From: Toxonevra muliebris
Lineage: Eukaryota > Arthropoda > Insecta > Diptera > Pallopteridae
Length of the DNA: 64,000 nt
Assembly (NCBI GenBank): GCA_963691655.1
Contig: OY829331.1
Coordinates: 292,501 to 356,500, forward strand
Direction: 5' to 3'
The first letter of the stretch is position 1, and every line of letters starts with the position of its first letter. Shown here one piece after another: positions 31,692 to 43,019 of this stretch. Under the pieces are notes generated by a model that had not been told where the DNA came from, searched no databases, and was given only the letters and a program-made list of their open reading frames with translations. A program made the translations under genes and the position numbers.

Positions 31692-31890
31692 GGCTGTCGA
31701 GCCGTCAGTCACTCAAGGGGACTAACATACATCTCAATGTGTGCCGTAATTGAGTGGTCTTATGGTAGAGTGGTCTATCACCTCCTCGTGGTGAGAGCTG
31801 GTAACGGTTGCATGTCAGCCAACTGGTGTAAAATATTATCTTGTAACAGGGTACATCAGATGTCTGATATGCAACTGGCTAAGATAGATC
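31692..31890 (+). ncRNA. HDV-like self-cleaving ribozyme at the 5' end of LOA no. 2
   Basis: P1: GGCUGUC (31692-31698) with GAGAGCU (31793-31799), six of seven pairs. P2: GGUCUAUC (31772-31779) with GAUAGAUC (31883-31890), eight pairs with one G-U. P3: ACC/GGU around UCCUCGU (31783-31789). GGUAAC at 31800-31805. P4: 13-bp hairpin 31806-31818 with 31864-31876. CUAA at 31879-31882. P1 and P2 differ in sequence from LOA no. 1 yet keep pairing. The predicted cleavage site is exactly the junction with the 11-bp target copy. The single P1 mismatch may reduce activity. Confidence 0.85.
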
Positions 31891-32160
31891 AAGCAAACCC
31901 TCTCGATCCAGATATGTTAGGGTTCCATTTGTGGTGCGTCTCAGATATGTTTGATTTTTGATATCATTCATAATTAGACTTTCTGGCGTGCACTACATGT
32001 GGGGTCACTGCATATCTGGTCAATCAAACCACCCCTGGATACTTTCCCAAAAGGGCTCGTACCAACCCTCGCATGGCCTCTCTGCTTGCATAGATAACCA
32101 TGGGACCATTAAGGTGAGTACACATTACGGACCGAGATAGCGGTTACGAGGACCCATCAG

Positions 32161-33590
32161 TCATGAATACGCCAAATAAAAACCCCACAACCAAAGGCCA
32201 ACCCACATAGGAAGCCCTCACGCTTGGCAAGGCAATCGCTAGCCAATCGCTCTCCACCCTCCACTTCTGGTGCTCATCCCGCCAGTTCCTCGAGCACTCT
32301 CGTCACCACGGCAACTGTGTCAGGAGCGAGAGTTACTCCTCTGCCAGTAATACTGTCTGGTAATGGCAAGGTTCCGACAGCTAAGTCGACCTCTTCCTCC
32401 ACCATCACAGGTGCTGGCGTGTCTCGCACACAACCACTTGCTTCGAGCATTTCGACAACTGTGCCAGGTGCTCCTCAGTCCGTTCGCCTCACTGGTGTTG
32501 TACAGGCATCGGCAACTAAGCCGGCCCCTATCCCCACCAGTGCAGGCCCCAGCACTGCTCCGGTCTCGGACGCACGCTCGCATGGTAATGCGTCAACTCG
32601 GGCGTACAGAACCAAAAGGTCCGCCTTCAGGATTCTGGGTAGATTGTTGTCCCTTGACCCCTCTCCGCTATCGGAGAGAGACCAGGCTCAACCAAACGCT
32701 GGTGCTCGATCACCACCCCCTCTCACCCAGAGTGCTAGTCAGAAACGGTAAAGGTCGACTGATCTAGCCATTCAGCCCGTCTGTCATGACAATAAACGGC
32801 TGGCAGCCCCAAAGCCGAAACTTATTCGGCCCTTTAATGAGTTTGCAAAAGATGGTCTCGTTTGGGCCATTATCGATTCCAACAACAGCGATGGTACCAT
32901 ATCTCTAGATAACTGGAGGTTGGTACAAGCTGCACTTCGCAACATCTACAAGGATGTTGTAGCGGCCAATCCAGGCCCGCCGCGATGCCGGTTGGCATCA
33001 GGGGCATGTTAAGTTGGTGGCTTGTTCAGACCAACTCTCTGCGGATCTGTACAAGTCAGCCATCGAAATACTGGGAGAGGTTTGGCCAGGTGTCAAGCTT
33101 TCTGCCATTCCTAGGGAACTTATTCCCAACCGTCCGCTCTCTAATGCTTGGATTCCGGCTGAGCCCTTTTCGCCCGAAGACATCTTAGAGCTGATTAAAC
33201 CTGGAGCTCATGACTGGAGAGTTGCCAAGGTTAGCGAGCCCAAGGGTCACATCTGAGAAGCGCTCATTATTTTAAATGAGGAGTCGCTGGCCCCCCTCAA
33301 TGCCTGTAAGGGGGAGATCAATTATGGCTTTGATGCGATCTCCCTCAGGGTGTACAGGTGTGGTAAGCTGGACACTGGACAGGTATCTTATGCGGAGCCG
33401 TCGGCAAAAGCCGAGGCCCTAATGGTTACCATGTCCCAGCCAGACACTCAGTCCGATGACGGCAGTGTCATGTCCTCCTCCGAATTAGTTAGTGACTTCA
33501 TCGGAAAAATGGAGCTTGTCACCGCATTCGTCGAAAAACCTCTTTTTCCGATGAGGATGACTCCGACGTCACCATTGTCGCGAACCCCAA
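32161..33590 (+). pseudogene. LOA no. 2 ORF1, broken
   Basis: Open pieces are 32224-32751 (Ser/Thr/Pro-rich, starting MARQSLANRSPPSTSG), then after a stop a DUF4780-like domain (IRPFNEFAKDGLVWAIIDSN, then SNAWIPAEPFSPEDILELI, to 33256), then the C-terminus up to about 33590. The order of low-complexity part and domain is reversed relative to LOA no. 1, so the two belong to different LOA lineages. Several stops prevent translation. Confidence 0.65.
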
Positions 33591-36092
33591 TGATTGTGAG
33601 GATTGTTCAAATTAACCTTCACCACTGTATTACTGCCTCGGCAGCCCTGCTCCTCCGCCTGACTAAAAAAGGAGAGGAGCTCATACTTGTCCAAGAACCA
33701 TGGGTCGTTAATGACCGGGTTTGCGGACTCAATATTAATGGATACCGCACAGTGTATGTGGAGGGTCAAGGTAAACAGCATTAATGCTCTTTTACTCTCC
33801 AGGTTCAGCGATAAAGACAACTTGGCCATGGTCATTGAGATCGACGCCATAGCCACCTGGATTATCTCCAGTTACATGGCACATGACCACGACATATCAC
33901 CGCCGCACGATACTTTAACGCTTCTGGTTGCAGAGGCTAACCGTAAACGGACCCCGGTTATCATCGGTGCCGACGCCAATGCCCATCACGAGATGTGGGG
34001 CAGCACGGACACAAATGAACGAAGTGAGTCTCTCTTTGATTTTATCCTTACTAATGACTTAGTTATTGCTAATAGGGCGAGCGAGCCAACCTTTAATACT
34101 TCAAATAGAAGGGAGGTTCTCGATCTCACTCTAATAAGTGAATACTCGTCACACCTACTGAAAGACTGGAGTGTCTCGCAAGAGTGCTCTTTTTCTGACC
34201 ATAATTATATTAACTTCACCATTGATAAACTAGATCCTACAGACTCTGCAGGTTCTACTAGTCTCCTCAATAGGAAGCGTACTGATTGGGCAAAGTTCCA
34301 AGCCATTATTGAGCCTGGTATACAGCCTGCTCCACCCACTATTAATAACCACTGCGATATTGATCGAGAGGTAAACTCCATTACAGCACTTTTTAACACT
34401 GCTGCCAAATCGGCTTGCAATTCTTCCAAACCTAGAGGTAAAACCAAACCTTTACGGTGGACCTCGGAGATTGCAGAGCTACGAAAGGTATAAAGAAGGC
34501 TCTTTAATAGAGCCAAGGCTTTCAATGACTGGTTTCCCTTTAAATCTAAGCAAAGGGAACTTAAGTACGCTATAAGAAAAGCCAAAAGGGCGTCTTGGAG
34601 GAATTTCTGTAGTAGCATAAAAAGCTCCACGACTAGCCGACTTCGAAAACTCCTTAATACGACCCTTAGGGCTCTCGACTGTATCCAGAAATCCGATGGT
34701 CACTGGACTGATTCTGGGATCGAGACCTTAGAGGTCCTCCTGAATACTCATTTTCCGGGGAGTGAAACCTTCGTTGATCACAGTCCTCCTGTGACTGATC
34801 ATTCTTTATGTAGCCCCTTCCCTTTCCAACTGACCGACACTCATCTAAAGTGGGCCATGTATATGTAACTTCCTGGCAAATTTATAATGCTTGCCTAAAA
34901 TTCTCGTACATTCCAAAAAACTGGACAGAAGCTCGTGTAGTCTTCATACCCAAAGCAGGGAAGGCGTCCCATACCAACCCAAAGGACTTCAGACCGATCA
35001 GTCTGTCCTCCTTTCTCTTAAAAACATTAGAAATGGTTCTTGATTTTCATATCAGGAACTCTATCAATCCCACTCTTTTATCCAAATCACAGCATGCCTA
35101 TACCAAAGGGAAGTCTGTGGAAACAGCGCTAAATGTACTCATTGAGGAAAGAGTATACGCTTGCAGTATTTCTCGATATCGAGGGGGCTTTCAACAATGT
35201 CTGCCCGACGCTGTCGGTAATGCCTTAATAAATCTTAATCTTGATGTTAATCTGGTTAGATTTATAGGACAACTTCTTAAAACACGTATCATCAGCTCCT
35301 CTATTGGAAATGATAAAGTTAAAAAGGTTGTAAAAAGGGGCACACCACAAGGAGGTGTATTATCACCTCTTATTTGGAATCTGGCGGTGAACACACTGCT
35401 AAACAGATTAGACCAAACCGGCTGCAAAATAATAGCTTATGCAGATGACATTGCTATTGCAGTGTCTGGCAAATACGTTTCTACTCTTTCAGAACGGCTA
35501 AATCACACACTTAGCATTCTGTCACACTGGTGCCGTGAATTCGGTCTTAATGTAAATCCTGCCAAAATAGAGGTTATGCTTTTCACTAAAAAGTACAAAA
35601 TAAAATACCAACTTTTGCCCTACTCAAAATTAATGGTACCTCCCTTTGCGTTAGCAAACGCGTCTTACGTCTATTAAATTAGCCATTAAGCAAAACTACC
35701 TTGAGAAAGCAAAAAGATCCTGGGTAGTGGAGCATACCTGTGGTGTTACCAGGCTAACATGGACCACTATGGACAATAGACGGACTAGACAGCTACTCAA
35801 CCTTAGCAGAAACTCCATCAGCGTTACGATTTCGGTGCTCACGGTACACTGCATAATGGGGAGACATGCTGCAAGACTAGGACTGCCTTTCAATGACTTC
35901 TATCAGAGCTGCGGCTCTGAGGAAGAAGAAGAAACAGTCCTCCATTTCATGTGCGAATGCCCATCCCTGACCAGGAGGAGACTAAAACTCCTGGGCTCAC
36001 CTTTCTTCACTAGTCTGTCCGAGCTATTATCCATAAATATTAAGGACATAGCCAGATTCATTATGGAATCCTCATGGTTCTCCACTCCGTAA
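33591..36092 (+). pseudogene. LOA no. 2 ORF2: endonuclease and RT present, RNase H lost
   Basis: It begins MIVRIVQINLHHC near 33591. The endonuclease follows in two frames (VQEPWV, then GADANAHHEMWGSTDTNE, LDLTLISE, SDHNYI), with a frameshift near 33775. RT spans about 34500-35640 (DFRPISLSSFLLKTLEM, GTPQGGVLSPLIWN, AYADDIAIA near 35440, EFGLNVNPAKIEVMLF) with several breaks. At about 35663 it jumps straight to the region after RNase H (KRSWVVEHTCGVTRLTW) and the terminal cysteine cluster (CGSEEEEETVLHFMCEC). The loss is the mirror image of that in LOA no. 1. Confidence 0.85.
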
Positions 36093-36629
36093 ATGCGGGA
36101 GTCGCGCCGCACTGTGGTATCACAATGAGCCAAATTATGTGCTTAAGTATGCTTTCAAGTAGAAGGCTGCCACTCCAACCTAACCTATGATTTTTTTAAA
36201 TCAGCACCACACAACGTTTTGTCGCACTTGGAGCAAACGCGCGTCGTTCGCAAAACAAAATTTACAAAAACATTTTAGATTATGCAAATTTCACTATTTA
36301 TTATTATAAATAAATCGATTATCGTCAAATACTCTCCCGTTAATTCTGAGAAAAATATTTCTGGATGTAGGGTGTATTTGCAACCTCCACTGAGAAAAGA
36401 AAATCCCTTAGGAAAAATATTTATCACCAAATTATGTATCATAACTTCAATAATACTAAGCGTAAAGCAATAAAATTAGGTTTGATACATTGAAAATTAA
36501 TAGACCTGCAACTTTTTTGGGTTGAAAGCAATTACTACTCAAAATTCAAAAATAAATTATTTCTTCGACTTTTTTTTTTAGAAAATTTAAGTTTTTGCAA
36601 AATGTTGTGTAATAATGTGTTTAATTTTG

Positions 36630-36850
36630 TGCATTCTCAACCATAAATTTGGTTGAGCAGATCCTGAAATACATAAAATTGAAAAAAAATCTTCCTAAAA
36701 TTGTTGATATCAATAAATTGTAAAAAAAATTGTATGAGCTAAAAATTTGGGAATCGTGTTTTCTTACTTATTACTTACTAATTTTCCATTTATTTATATT
36801 CCAAAATCTAAGAGAAAATAATTGGTTTGATGAATTCTGACCCTATATGT
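36630..36850 (-). repeat. Diverged repeat, right arm of the inverted pair around LOA no. 2
   Basis: Reverse-complement relative of 31250-31480 (shared blocks include TTTAGCTCATACAAWTT, CTCAACCAAATTTATGG and CATAGGGT). Confidence 0.6.
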
Positions 36851-37705
36851 AAGTTACAAGAAGATTCATTCCTCAATTAAGGAACCAAGAACGTTTACGA
36901 CTAAAACATATAGTGCAATAGATGCAAAGGGTGTAACTAATGGTATGCCCGGAAATGCAGTAAAGCGTAAGTACTGCTGCAAATCGGGCTTCATCCGGAC
37001 ATTGATATAAAATATCGGAATTTTTCAGTTTTCATCTGGACATTGAAAAAAAAAAAACAATTAATGAGCCTCGGTCTACTTTATGATGATTCCTAAAATA
37101 TTTTAGCTCTAGCGATTAATCATTCGTAAAAACCGTGAAAACCTCTTTCTTCATTTTTCAATTTGCTTTTTTCTGTTATTAAGTGAATTTTAACTTTTCT
37201 CTTACGAGCGAGATTTTCCAACGGTTTTATAGGTAGGAGATGGAGGAAAAGTATTTATTTTATCTCTTTGTGCTTAACAGCTTTGCTTCAGACATCAAAT
37301 TCGTATCTGTTAAAATAAACAAATTTCTTAATAGCTCCTGAAGACCCTATTTTCCGACTTTAGATCCATATTGTGGGAGAACTAACTATATGTGATGGAG
37401 ACAAACTGACTAAATTACTATAAACCCGTTGAAAAACCTCGCGCACAAAGTTTTTGTTACACTGTGTAATCAGTGTAGCGCACCATTTCAACTTTTAATT
37501 ACGGAGCCAGTGCATAAATATTTTCAGCGTCTGAGACTTTTGTTATATTTTTGGACAAATTGCTGAAAATCTGGATTGATGAACACCGGACTAAAAATCT
37601 GGACAATCAAGACGAATCAAGGCCGTCTGGCAACCCTACTGCTACAACAGTTAAAAAATCGTATTCAAAAATGCAACAGCTCAGTCGCAAATAAAGAAAC
37701 ATTAA

Positions 37706-38400
37706 GGGTGTATTCTACCCGAGATGGTCCGAAAAATCGTTTTTTTTTATTTAATATTTCTGGTGTAGACAACGAGTTTTATGAGAAAGAAGAGGGGCAA
37801 TGCATGGTCCTGGAATCGCTGATTAACCGTAAGTTTCATCATTTGTAAATCTTTAAACTCGTCTTTCTCGAAACCATTTTTTCTGGGACGGTGGACACGA
37901 TTCACAAAAAACAACTTGTCCAATTGACTTGAAGTTTTACAAGGCTACTAAGCAAATGTATAGGTATGGCCTTATCTGGGATTATGGCGAAAGCATTTGC
38001 TTAACTAATGTTTTTAATGCAAAACATAAACAAAAACAGGGCAAAAAATCGTCATTTTTTCAAACGTGTGATTTAAATTAAAGAATTTTTTTTCTTATTT
38101 TTTTCTTATTCCCTAGATGAGGCGATAGCAGGAAGTCTCACGATTACAAAATGGGTTACATTTTGTGTTTCAGAATATTTAAACCGGAGATATCATGTCC
38201 ACCATGGAGCAACTATTTTCGGCAGGCTCAAGTTCGGAGCGTCGAATGAACCATTATTAACAAAGATATTTTTAACATTAAAAACGAAAATTATTATTCC
38301 AAACCTATAGAAAAACTTGCAAAAAACCTCGAATAAAAACATTGAAATGCTTTTAATTTACAACGATTTGAAAACATTGATATCTCGGGTAGAATCCCCC
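37706..38400. mobile_element. TTAA-flanked non-autonomous DNA transposon (695 bp)
   Basis: TTAA at 37702-37705 and 38401-38404 flank inverted ends: left GGGTGTATTCTACCCGAGAT, right ATCTCGGGTAGAATCCCCC. TTAA duplication with GGG-type ends points to the piggyBac or Kolobok superfamilies. The interior has no transposase. A related sequence occurs at 46369-47020. Confidence 0.75.
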
Positions 38401-38850
38401 TTAATCTTGACGACCTCTATTGGGCATTGGACTAGACTTTCACTAGGTGAGTTACTGATTCGATTCTTAATTCTCATAATCTTATATTTACTATGAAGTT
38501 AATGTGAATTATAACCCAGCATCTACACCTGCCAGTACTGGCAATCCAGCATTAACACTAATTCACTCACATTTTTTTCATTGGCAGAATCATTGGCAAG
38601 CATATCTCGATACCAATGATTTGACGTAAGCAAGCAATATTTGACGTTTCTGCAAATTTGTGAGAGAAAACAAAAACAAAGTAGAGCAGAGCGAGCAAAT
38701 TGTTAGAAATGAAGTGCCTGACATTTAGTTGGAAATGAATTGGCATAATAATTGGCAGGACGCCTACGTCACAAAGACAATTTTTCTGTTTTTTGACAGA
38801 TAATACGTATTCTCAATTGGCATGCCAGCACTGGCAGGTATAGACGCAGT

Positions 38851-38975
38851 GTAAGAAATCTCTTGGTTGCCAATGGCAAAACCACCAAGTGATAAAAAAT
38901 TGGCACGCCGCCTTTCGGAACCGGCGATAAACTGTACGTCCAGCCATTAGGTATTACAATGGGCCGTTGTGGTCT
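38851..38975 (+). repeat. SINE body fragment
   Basis: GTTGCCAATGGCAAAACCAC...CGGAACCGGCGATAAACTGT resembles the body of the SINE at 48812-49106 (TGGCAATGGCAAACCTCC...CGGATTCGGCATAAAACTGT) and that on the minus strand near 43890-43980. No tRNA head remains. Confidence 0.6.
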
Positions 38976-39246
38976 GACTGTATCCCTCAACAGCCATTTA
39001 AAAAAGAGGAACATTAGTTTTGCTGTTGGCCAACATCATAATGGAAACAGAGTGAGCTAAAGAATTTTTATTTATTTTTAAATATACTCAAAATTGAATT
39101 TTTTTTCTTTTAGATTGGAAGATTTAACCACAAACAAGCTAACATTATTAAACTAGACTGGATATGGAAAGGGAATTTACAACCGGGAGTTGTGGCAGTA
39201 AGCCAAAATCAGCTGTTCACAGCCAGTAAATTTAGAAATGGAGCTA

Positions 39247-39345
39247 TTTTATTATTATTTGAAGGAAGGACGACTCGGAAGTCAGGCACTGCGACCTATA
39301 AGATCTTTTGTACCAAAGCCCCAAGAAAGAAAGAAAGAAAGGAAA
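39247..39345 (-). repeat. 5'-truncated SINE copy with LOA-like 3' tail
   Basis: Minus strand: CTTTCTTGGGGCTTTGGTAC, then AAAGATCTTATAGGTCGCAG and TGCCTG, ending in (AAT)n. It is nearly identical to the tail at 43690-43790 and matches the 3' end of LOA no. 1. Confidence 0.7.
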
Positions 39346-39428
39346 GGAAAGGAGAATTATGCTATTATTTTGAGCTTTATGTTTCTGCACAAAATTTTTT
39401 ATAGTAGGTAATACTAAATTGAACTTAC

Positions 39429-39568
39429 TCGTCACATTCGTCTACGTCCGGCATAGCGAGCGCGCACGTTGCCTCCTCAGTGGCCATACGTTGAGCAACA
39501 GTTTGATATGCTTTGGAATTGAGTTTATCTTCAAGTACTCCTTGTAATTCGAAATCGGAGTAAATTTT
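39429..39568 (-). CDS. Cadps: Cadps internal exon
   Basis: The 140-bp exon is bounded by acceptor TTACAG (AG at 39569-39570) and donor GTAAGT. It encodes KIYSDFELQGVLEDKLNSK, AYQTVAQRMATEEATCALA and a short acidic end. This matches the CAPS segment after the MUN/Munc-homology region (vertebrate CAPS: DFRLQGVLDSTLNSKTYET). It begins in phase 0, directly continuing SHIIK of the upstream exon, and ends in phase 2, matching the terminal exon. Confidence 0.9.
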
Positions 39569-39808
39569 CTGTAACATGGAAATATAATATTCTTACATAT
39601 AGGGTAATAAACAGGTTAATATCAAAACTAATTTTAACCCTCGATCAGATATATGTTTCGATTGTCACATTCGTAAAACGTGTGGCCAAAGTCAAAGGTC
39701 AATTGTGTGTTTTAGTTGCGTTGGTGAGGTCCATAATATATTTGCATCATAAAATTCCACATTCACAATCACAATATTTTTCAAACAAATATTTAAAAAT
39801 TTAAAAAA
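39569..39808 (-). other. Start of the 13.8-kb Cadps intron (39569-53377)
   Basis: AT-rich intronic DNA before the copia element. The whole intron holds copia, SINE, hAT and LINE copies described separately. Confidence 0.6.
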
Positions 39809-39959
39809 TGTAAGTAGCGCAATTATAAAAAACACGTCGAATAGCTTCAAGAAGATTTATTCAACCAACGTTATAAAGAAACATAGAATAAGTAAAATAT
39901 GAAATTACTGCAATTGGGTTGCCAATGCGCTTTAATGAAAGTAGTAGTATTTTCCTACA
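39809..39959 (-). repeat. 3' LTR of the copia element
   Basis: 151 bp. Inside it the minus strand has the purine-rich GGGTTGAGGCGGAGT, the polypurine tract (about 39960-39975). Confidence 0.85.
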
Positions 39960-40048
39960 AACTCCGCCTCAACCCAAGTGCGATTTACAATATAAAAAAA
40001 AAAAATAAACAAAATATTCTTAAAGACATTATGCATTACATTTGATTT

Positions 40049-42181
40049 TTAATGAAAACTAAGATTTAACATTTTGCAACCATCCTCATGTTTTTTCGAA
40101 GATAACGACTTTGTAAATATATCGGCTGCATTTTCAGACGTGTGTATGTATTTAACATCAATTTTACCGGACATAAACTTTTCCCGTATATAATGGAAAC
40201 GGATGTCGATATGTTTGCTCCTTTTGTGTACAGTGGGATTTTTTACCACAAACTGAGCGCCTTGATTGTCACAGAGCATAGTTGTCGCGCTCTTCACATA
40301 GCTTTGAAAACCCATCTCTTTTAACAAACTGCGATGGAATGCAACCTCTTTTGCACCTTGGCACATAGCAATGTATTCCGCCTCCATTGTACTCAAAAAA
40401 ACCATATGTTGCTTTTTGGTCTCCCAGGCAATGAGGCTGCCGCCAAAGAATAAAGCATACCCACTTAAAGGTTTACGATCGGTTGGGTCGGTTCCCCAGT
40501 CCGCATCTGTAAAACATAGTTAATTTTGATTATTTAACATGTAAGTTAACACACCATTAGGTTTGACTTTTAGGTATATGAGAACTCGTTTCGCTGCCAT
40601 AAAATGTTCGTTATGTGGGTGACTGTTGTACTGCGCCAATTTGGATACAATGTGAACGATATCTGGCCTAGACATAATGGCCAAATATGTGAGACCTCCA
40701 AGTAAAGATTGATATGCTTTTATGTTTAAACCAAAGCAATTTTAATTCTTACATTTCTCTAGAATTGCGCCATCTGCGTATGGTGTGGCTGCAGCTTTAC
40801 ATTCAAGCATACCCCATTTTTTCAATAGTCGCCTGTGTATCTCTCTTGATGAATTGTAATCTCGCCTCGAAAACCATCTCGTTGAATTTCCATCTCTAAA
40901 TAATATCTTATTGGGCCACGATCGACAGCTTCTACTTGTGCTCTCAATTTTTCAATTATCTCTCTCATAGTTGACTCTGATGAACAAGCTAAAATTATAT
41001 CGTCAACATACAATGCTAAAATATTAATCCCGCTCTCCCTGCTCATAGTATACACGCAATTGTCAGATTTGCATCGTTGAAATCCCATGTCACTAAGAAG
41101 AGTGTTAATTTTATTATTTCAATATCTTCCGACCTGTTTTAGTCCATACAACGATTTTTTTAATTTACAAAATTTTTGTGGATGATCTTCACTGACAAAC
41201 ATTTCCGGCTGCCTCATATAAACTTCTTCTTCTAGCTCACCATTTTTATTACCTATTGTGCGAGTTTCGTTGCCCCCTACAGGCTCTGTAAATACAATGA
41301 ACTCATCTTCGCTCTCTTGCTTTTCCAATTCAATACATTCGCCCCCACTTCCATTTTCAAAAAATATGACGTCTCTTGTGATCATAATCGATCTTGTTCG
41401 CACGTTATAAAATCTATAGCCTTTTGTCAGATCGGCATACCCCACAAATGTAAGCTGCATGCCCTTTCGTTGGAACTTCGATTTGGTTCGCCGGTTATCC
41501 AGTGCGACTGCTTCACAACCAAAAATTTTGAAGTGTGATACCGACGGTTTTCTACCATACCAGCACTCATAAAAAGTGTTCTCTTTTAGCTTTGTTGGTG
41601 ATCGATTTCTTATGTATGTAGCACTATTAATAGCTTCGGACCACAAGCTTTGAGGTAGCTTCGACGACTCAAGCATACATCGTGCCATTTCGACTAGCGT
41701 TCGGTTTGCTCTTTCGGCGATGCCGTTCTGTTGCAGTGAGTAGCTCACAGTGGTTTGATGAAGAAATTCCATTTTGTTTAAACAAATTTTTGAATTTTGA
41801 GTTTTCATACTCTCGCCCGTTGTCACTCCTTATGCATTTTAATTTATATCCGGTCGGTTTTTCAGCCTCTACCATAAAATTTTTGAGCGCATCATATGCT
41901 TCCGATTTGTGCTTTAGAAAACGCGTCACCGTATATCTTGCAAAGTCGTCAATGAACGTGATGAAATAACGCGAACCTCCTTGTGATAATACTTTCATCG
42001 ACCTGCCGATATCTATGTGCACCAGCTGAAGTGCACAACTAGTTTGAACACTTGAATAGCTTGGAAACGGTTTTCTATTTATTTTACATAACGCGCACGC
42101 TTTGCAGCTAAAATTGTTGGGCATGGTTACTTTAATTCCTCGCACCACGCACTTTTTGGATAGCATGCATAAGTCCTTCAT
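40049..42181 (-). pseudogene. copia pol remnant: integrase, RT, RNase H
   Basis: Minus-strand frames, in order. Integrase 42181-41669 (HIDIGRSMKVLSQGGSRYFI, IRSDNGREYENSKF), continued at 41826-41119 (QQNGIAERANRTLVEMAR, then YGLKQVGRY of the RT start). RT 41088-40822 with LALYVDDIILA, the copia-type YVDD. RNase H 40405-40049 (STMEAEYIAMCQGAKEV, CDNQGAQFVVKNP, KHIDIRFHYIRE). Gaps and stops separate all parts and the first half of RT is deleted. Confidence 0.9.
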
Positions 42182-42499
42182 ATTTAAATGTCCAAATCTG
42201 CGATGCCAAACATCGGCTTCAGTTTTCGCCGTATTCGAAACCGCGTTAATATATTCTAGCTCGCTTTTTAAAAGTTTTGCGTAATATACACCACCGTTTA
42301 ATTTTGCAAAGAAAACTATATTATTACTTTTTGTTTTGACACATTCTCATCGAATTGTACAATGTTACCATTTTGAATTATTTTGCTTAGAGAGAGAAAA
42401 TTGCCATGTAATTTTGGCACGCACAAAACATTGCGCAAAGTTATATCACAATAGTTTGATTTTAGATTTACGTTGCCTATATGGTTTGTCTCAGTTTTT

Positions 42500-42715
42500 C
42501 CGACGTTAATATGCTTAACACTGCAGCTGCCGACTCTCTTTTTTTTGTTCTACACTGGAATTGAATGTGGCCTCTCTTGCCACAAGCGTAACATTTGAAC
42601 TTACTCCAGTCTCGTGTTTTATAACCATTCGGCTTTTGTTGCTCATTACCGCTTTGTTTCTACGACATCCCAGAACTCCAACGTAATGAGCAGGCTTTTC
42701 ATCTGCACTGACCAC
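42500..42715 (-). pseudogene. copia gag zinc-knuckle remnant
   Basis: The minus strand near 42545-42605 encodes KFKCYACGKRGHIQFQCRT, a CX2CX4HX4C knuckle that ends copia gag; the surrounding frame is disrupted. Confidence 0.75.
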
Positions 42716-42853
42716 GTGATGTAATTGTCTGCACCCAGCTTCTCAATTTGTGTCAAGGAACTCATCCCGAAAATCTCGTATATATACAAATCGACAAACG
42801 AATTGTTAATTTACAAAAACAAAAAAAAAAAGAATTCTAGTAAAACGTTGGGT

Positions 42854-42867
42854 CTGGGCCCATAACC
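42854..42867 (-). promoter_or_regulatory. copia primer-binding site (initiator tRNA-Met half-molecule type)
   Basis: The minus strand reads GGTTATGGGCCCAG just inside the 5' LTR, the site known from Drosophila copia, which is complementary to an internal part of initiator tRNA-Met. Confidence 0.75.
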
Positions 42868-42869
42868 TT

Positions 42870-43019
42870 TGTAAGTAGCGCAATTATAAAAACACGTCGA
42901 ATAGCTTCAAGAAGATTTATTCAACCAACGTTATAAAGAAATATAGAATAAGTAAAATATGAAATTACCGCAATTGGGTTGCCAATGCGCTTTAATGAAA
43001 GTAGTAGTGTTTTCCTACA
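42870..43019 (-). repeat. 5' LTR of the copia element
   Basis: 150 bp, pairs with 39809-39959. Confidence 0.85.

Larger units (their letters stand above)
31692..36186 (+). mobile_element. LOA-type LINE no. 2, full ends, RNase H deleted (4495 bp)
   Basis: It has the same organisation as LOA no. 1: ribozyme 5' end, Ser/Pro-rich ORF1, then endonuclease-RT ORF2. It is flanked by an 11-bp duplication ATGATTTTTTT (31681-31691 and 36187-36197). ORFs contain stops and frameshifts and the RNase H domain is missing, so it is older than no. 1. It lies in the last Cadps intron, antisense to Cadps. Confidence 0.85.
31209..39428 (-). other. Cadps intron (8.2 kb), transposon-rich
   Basis: It is bounded by an acceptor at 31209-31210 and the donor GTAAGT at 39423-39428 on the minus strand. 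It contains LOA no. 2, a TTAA element, SINE pieces and an inverted pair of diverged repeats. The parts 36198-36629, 36851-37701 and 38405-38850 show only AT-rich sequence. Confidence 0.75.
39809..43019 (-). mobile_element. Ty1/copia-type LTR retrotransposon, degenerate (3.2 kb)
   Basis: LTRs of about 150 bp (39809-39959 and 42870-43019), TGTAAGTAGC...TTTTCCTACA, differ by a few bases and one indel. A-runs flank both sides, consistent with a 5-bp AAAAA duplication. The domain order integrase-RT-RNase H is that of copia. It is shorter than typical copia elements (about 5 kb) because much of gag and parts of pol are missing. Confidence 0.9.
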
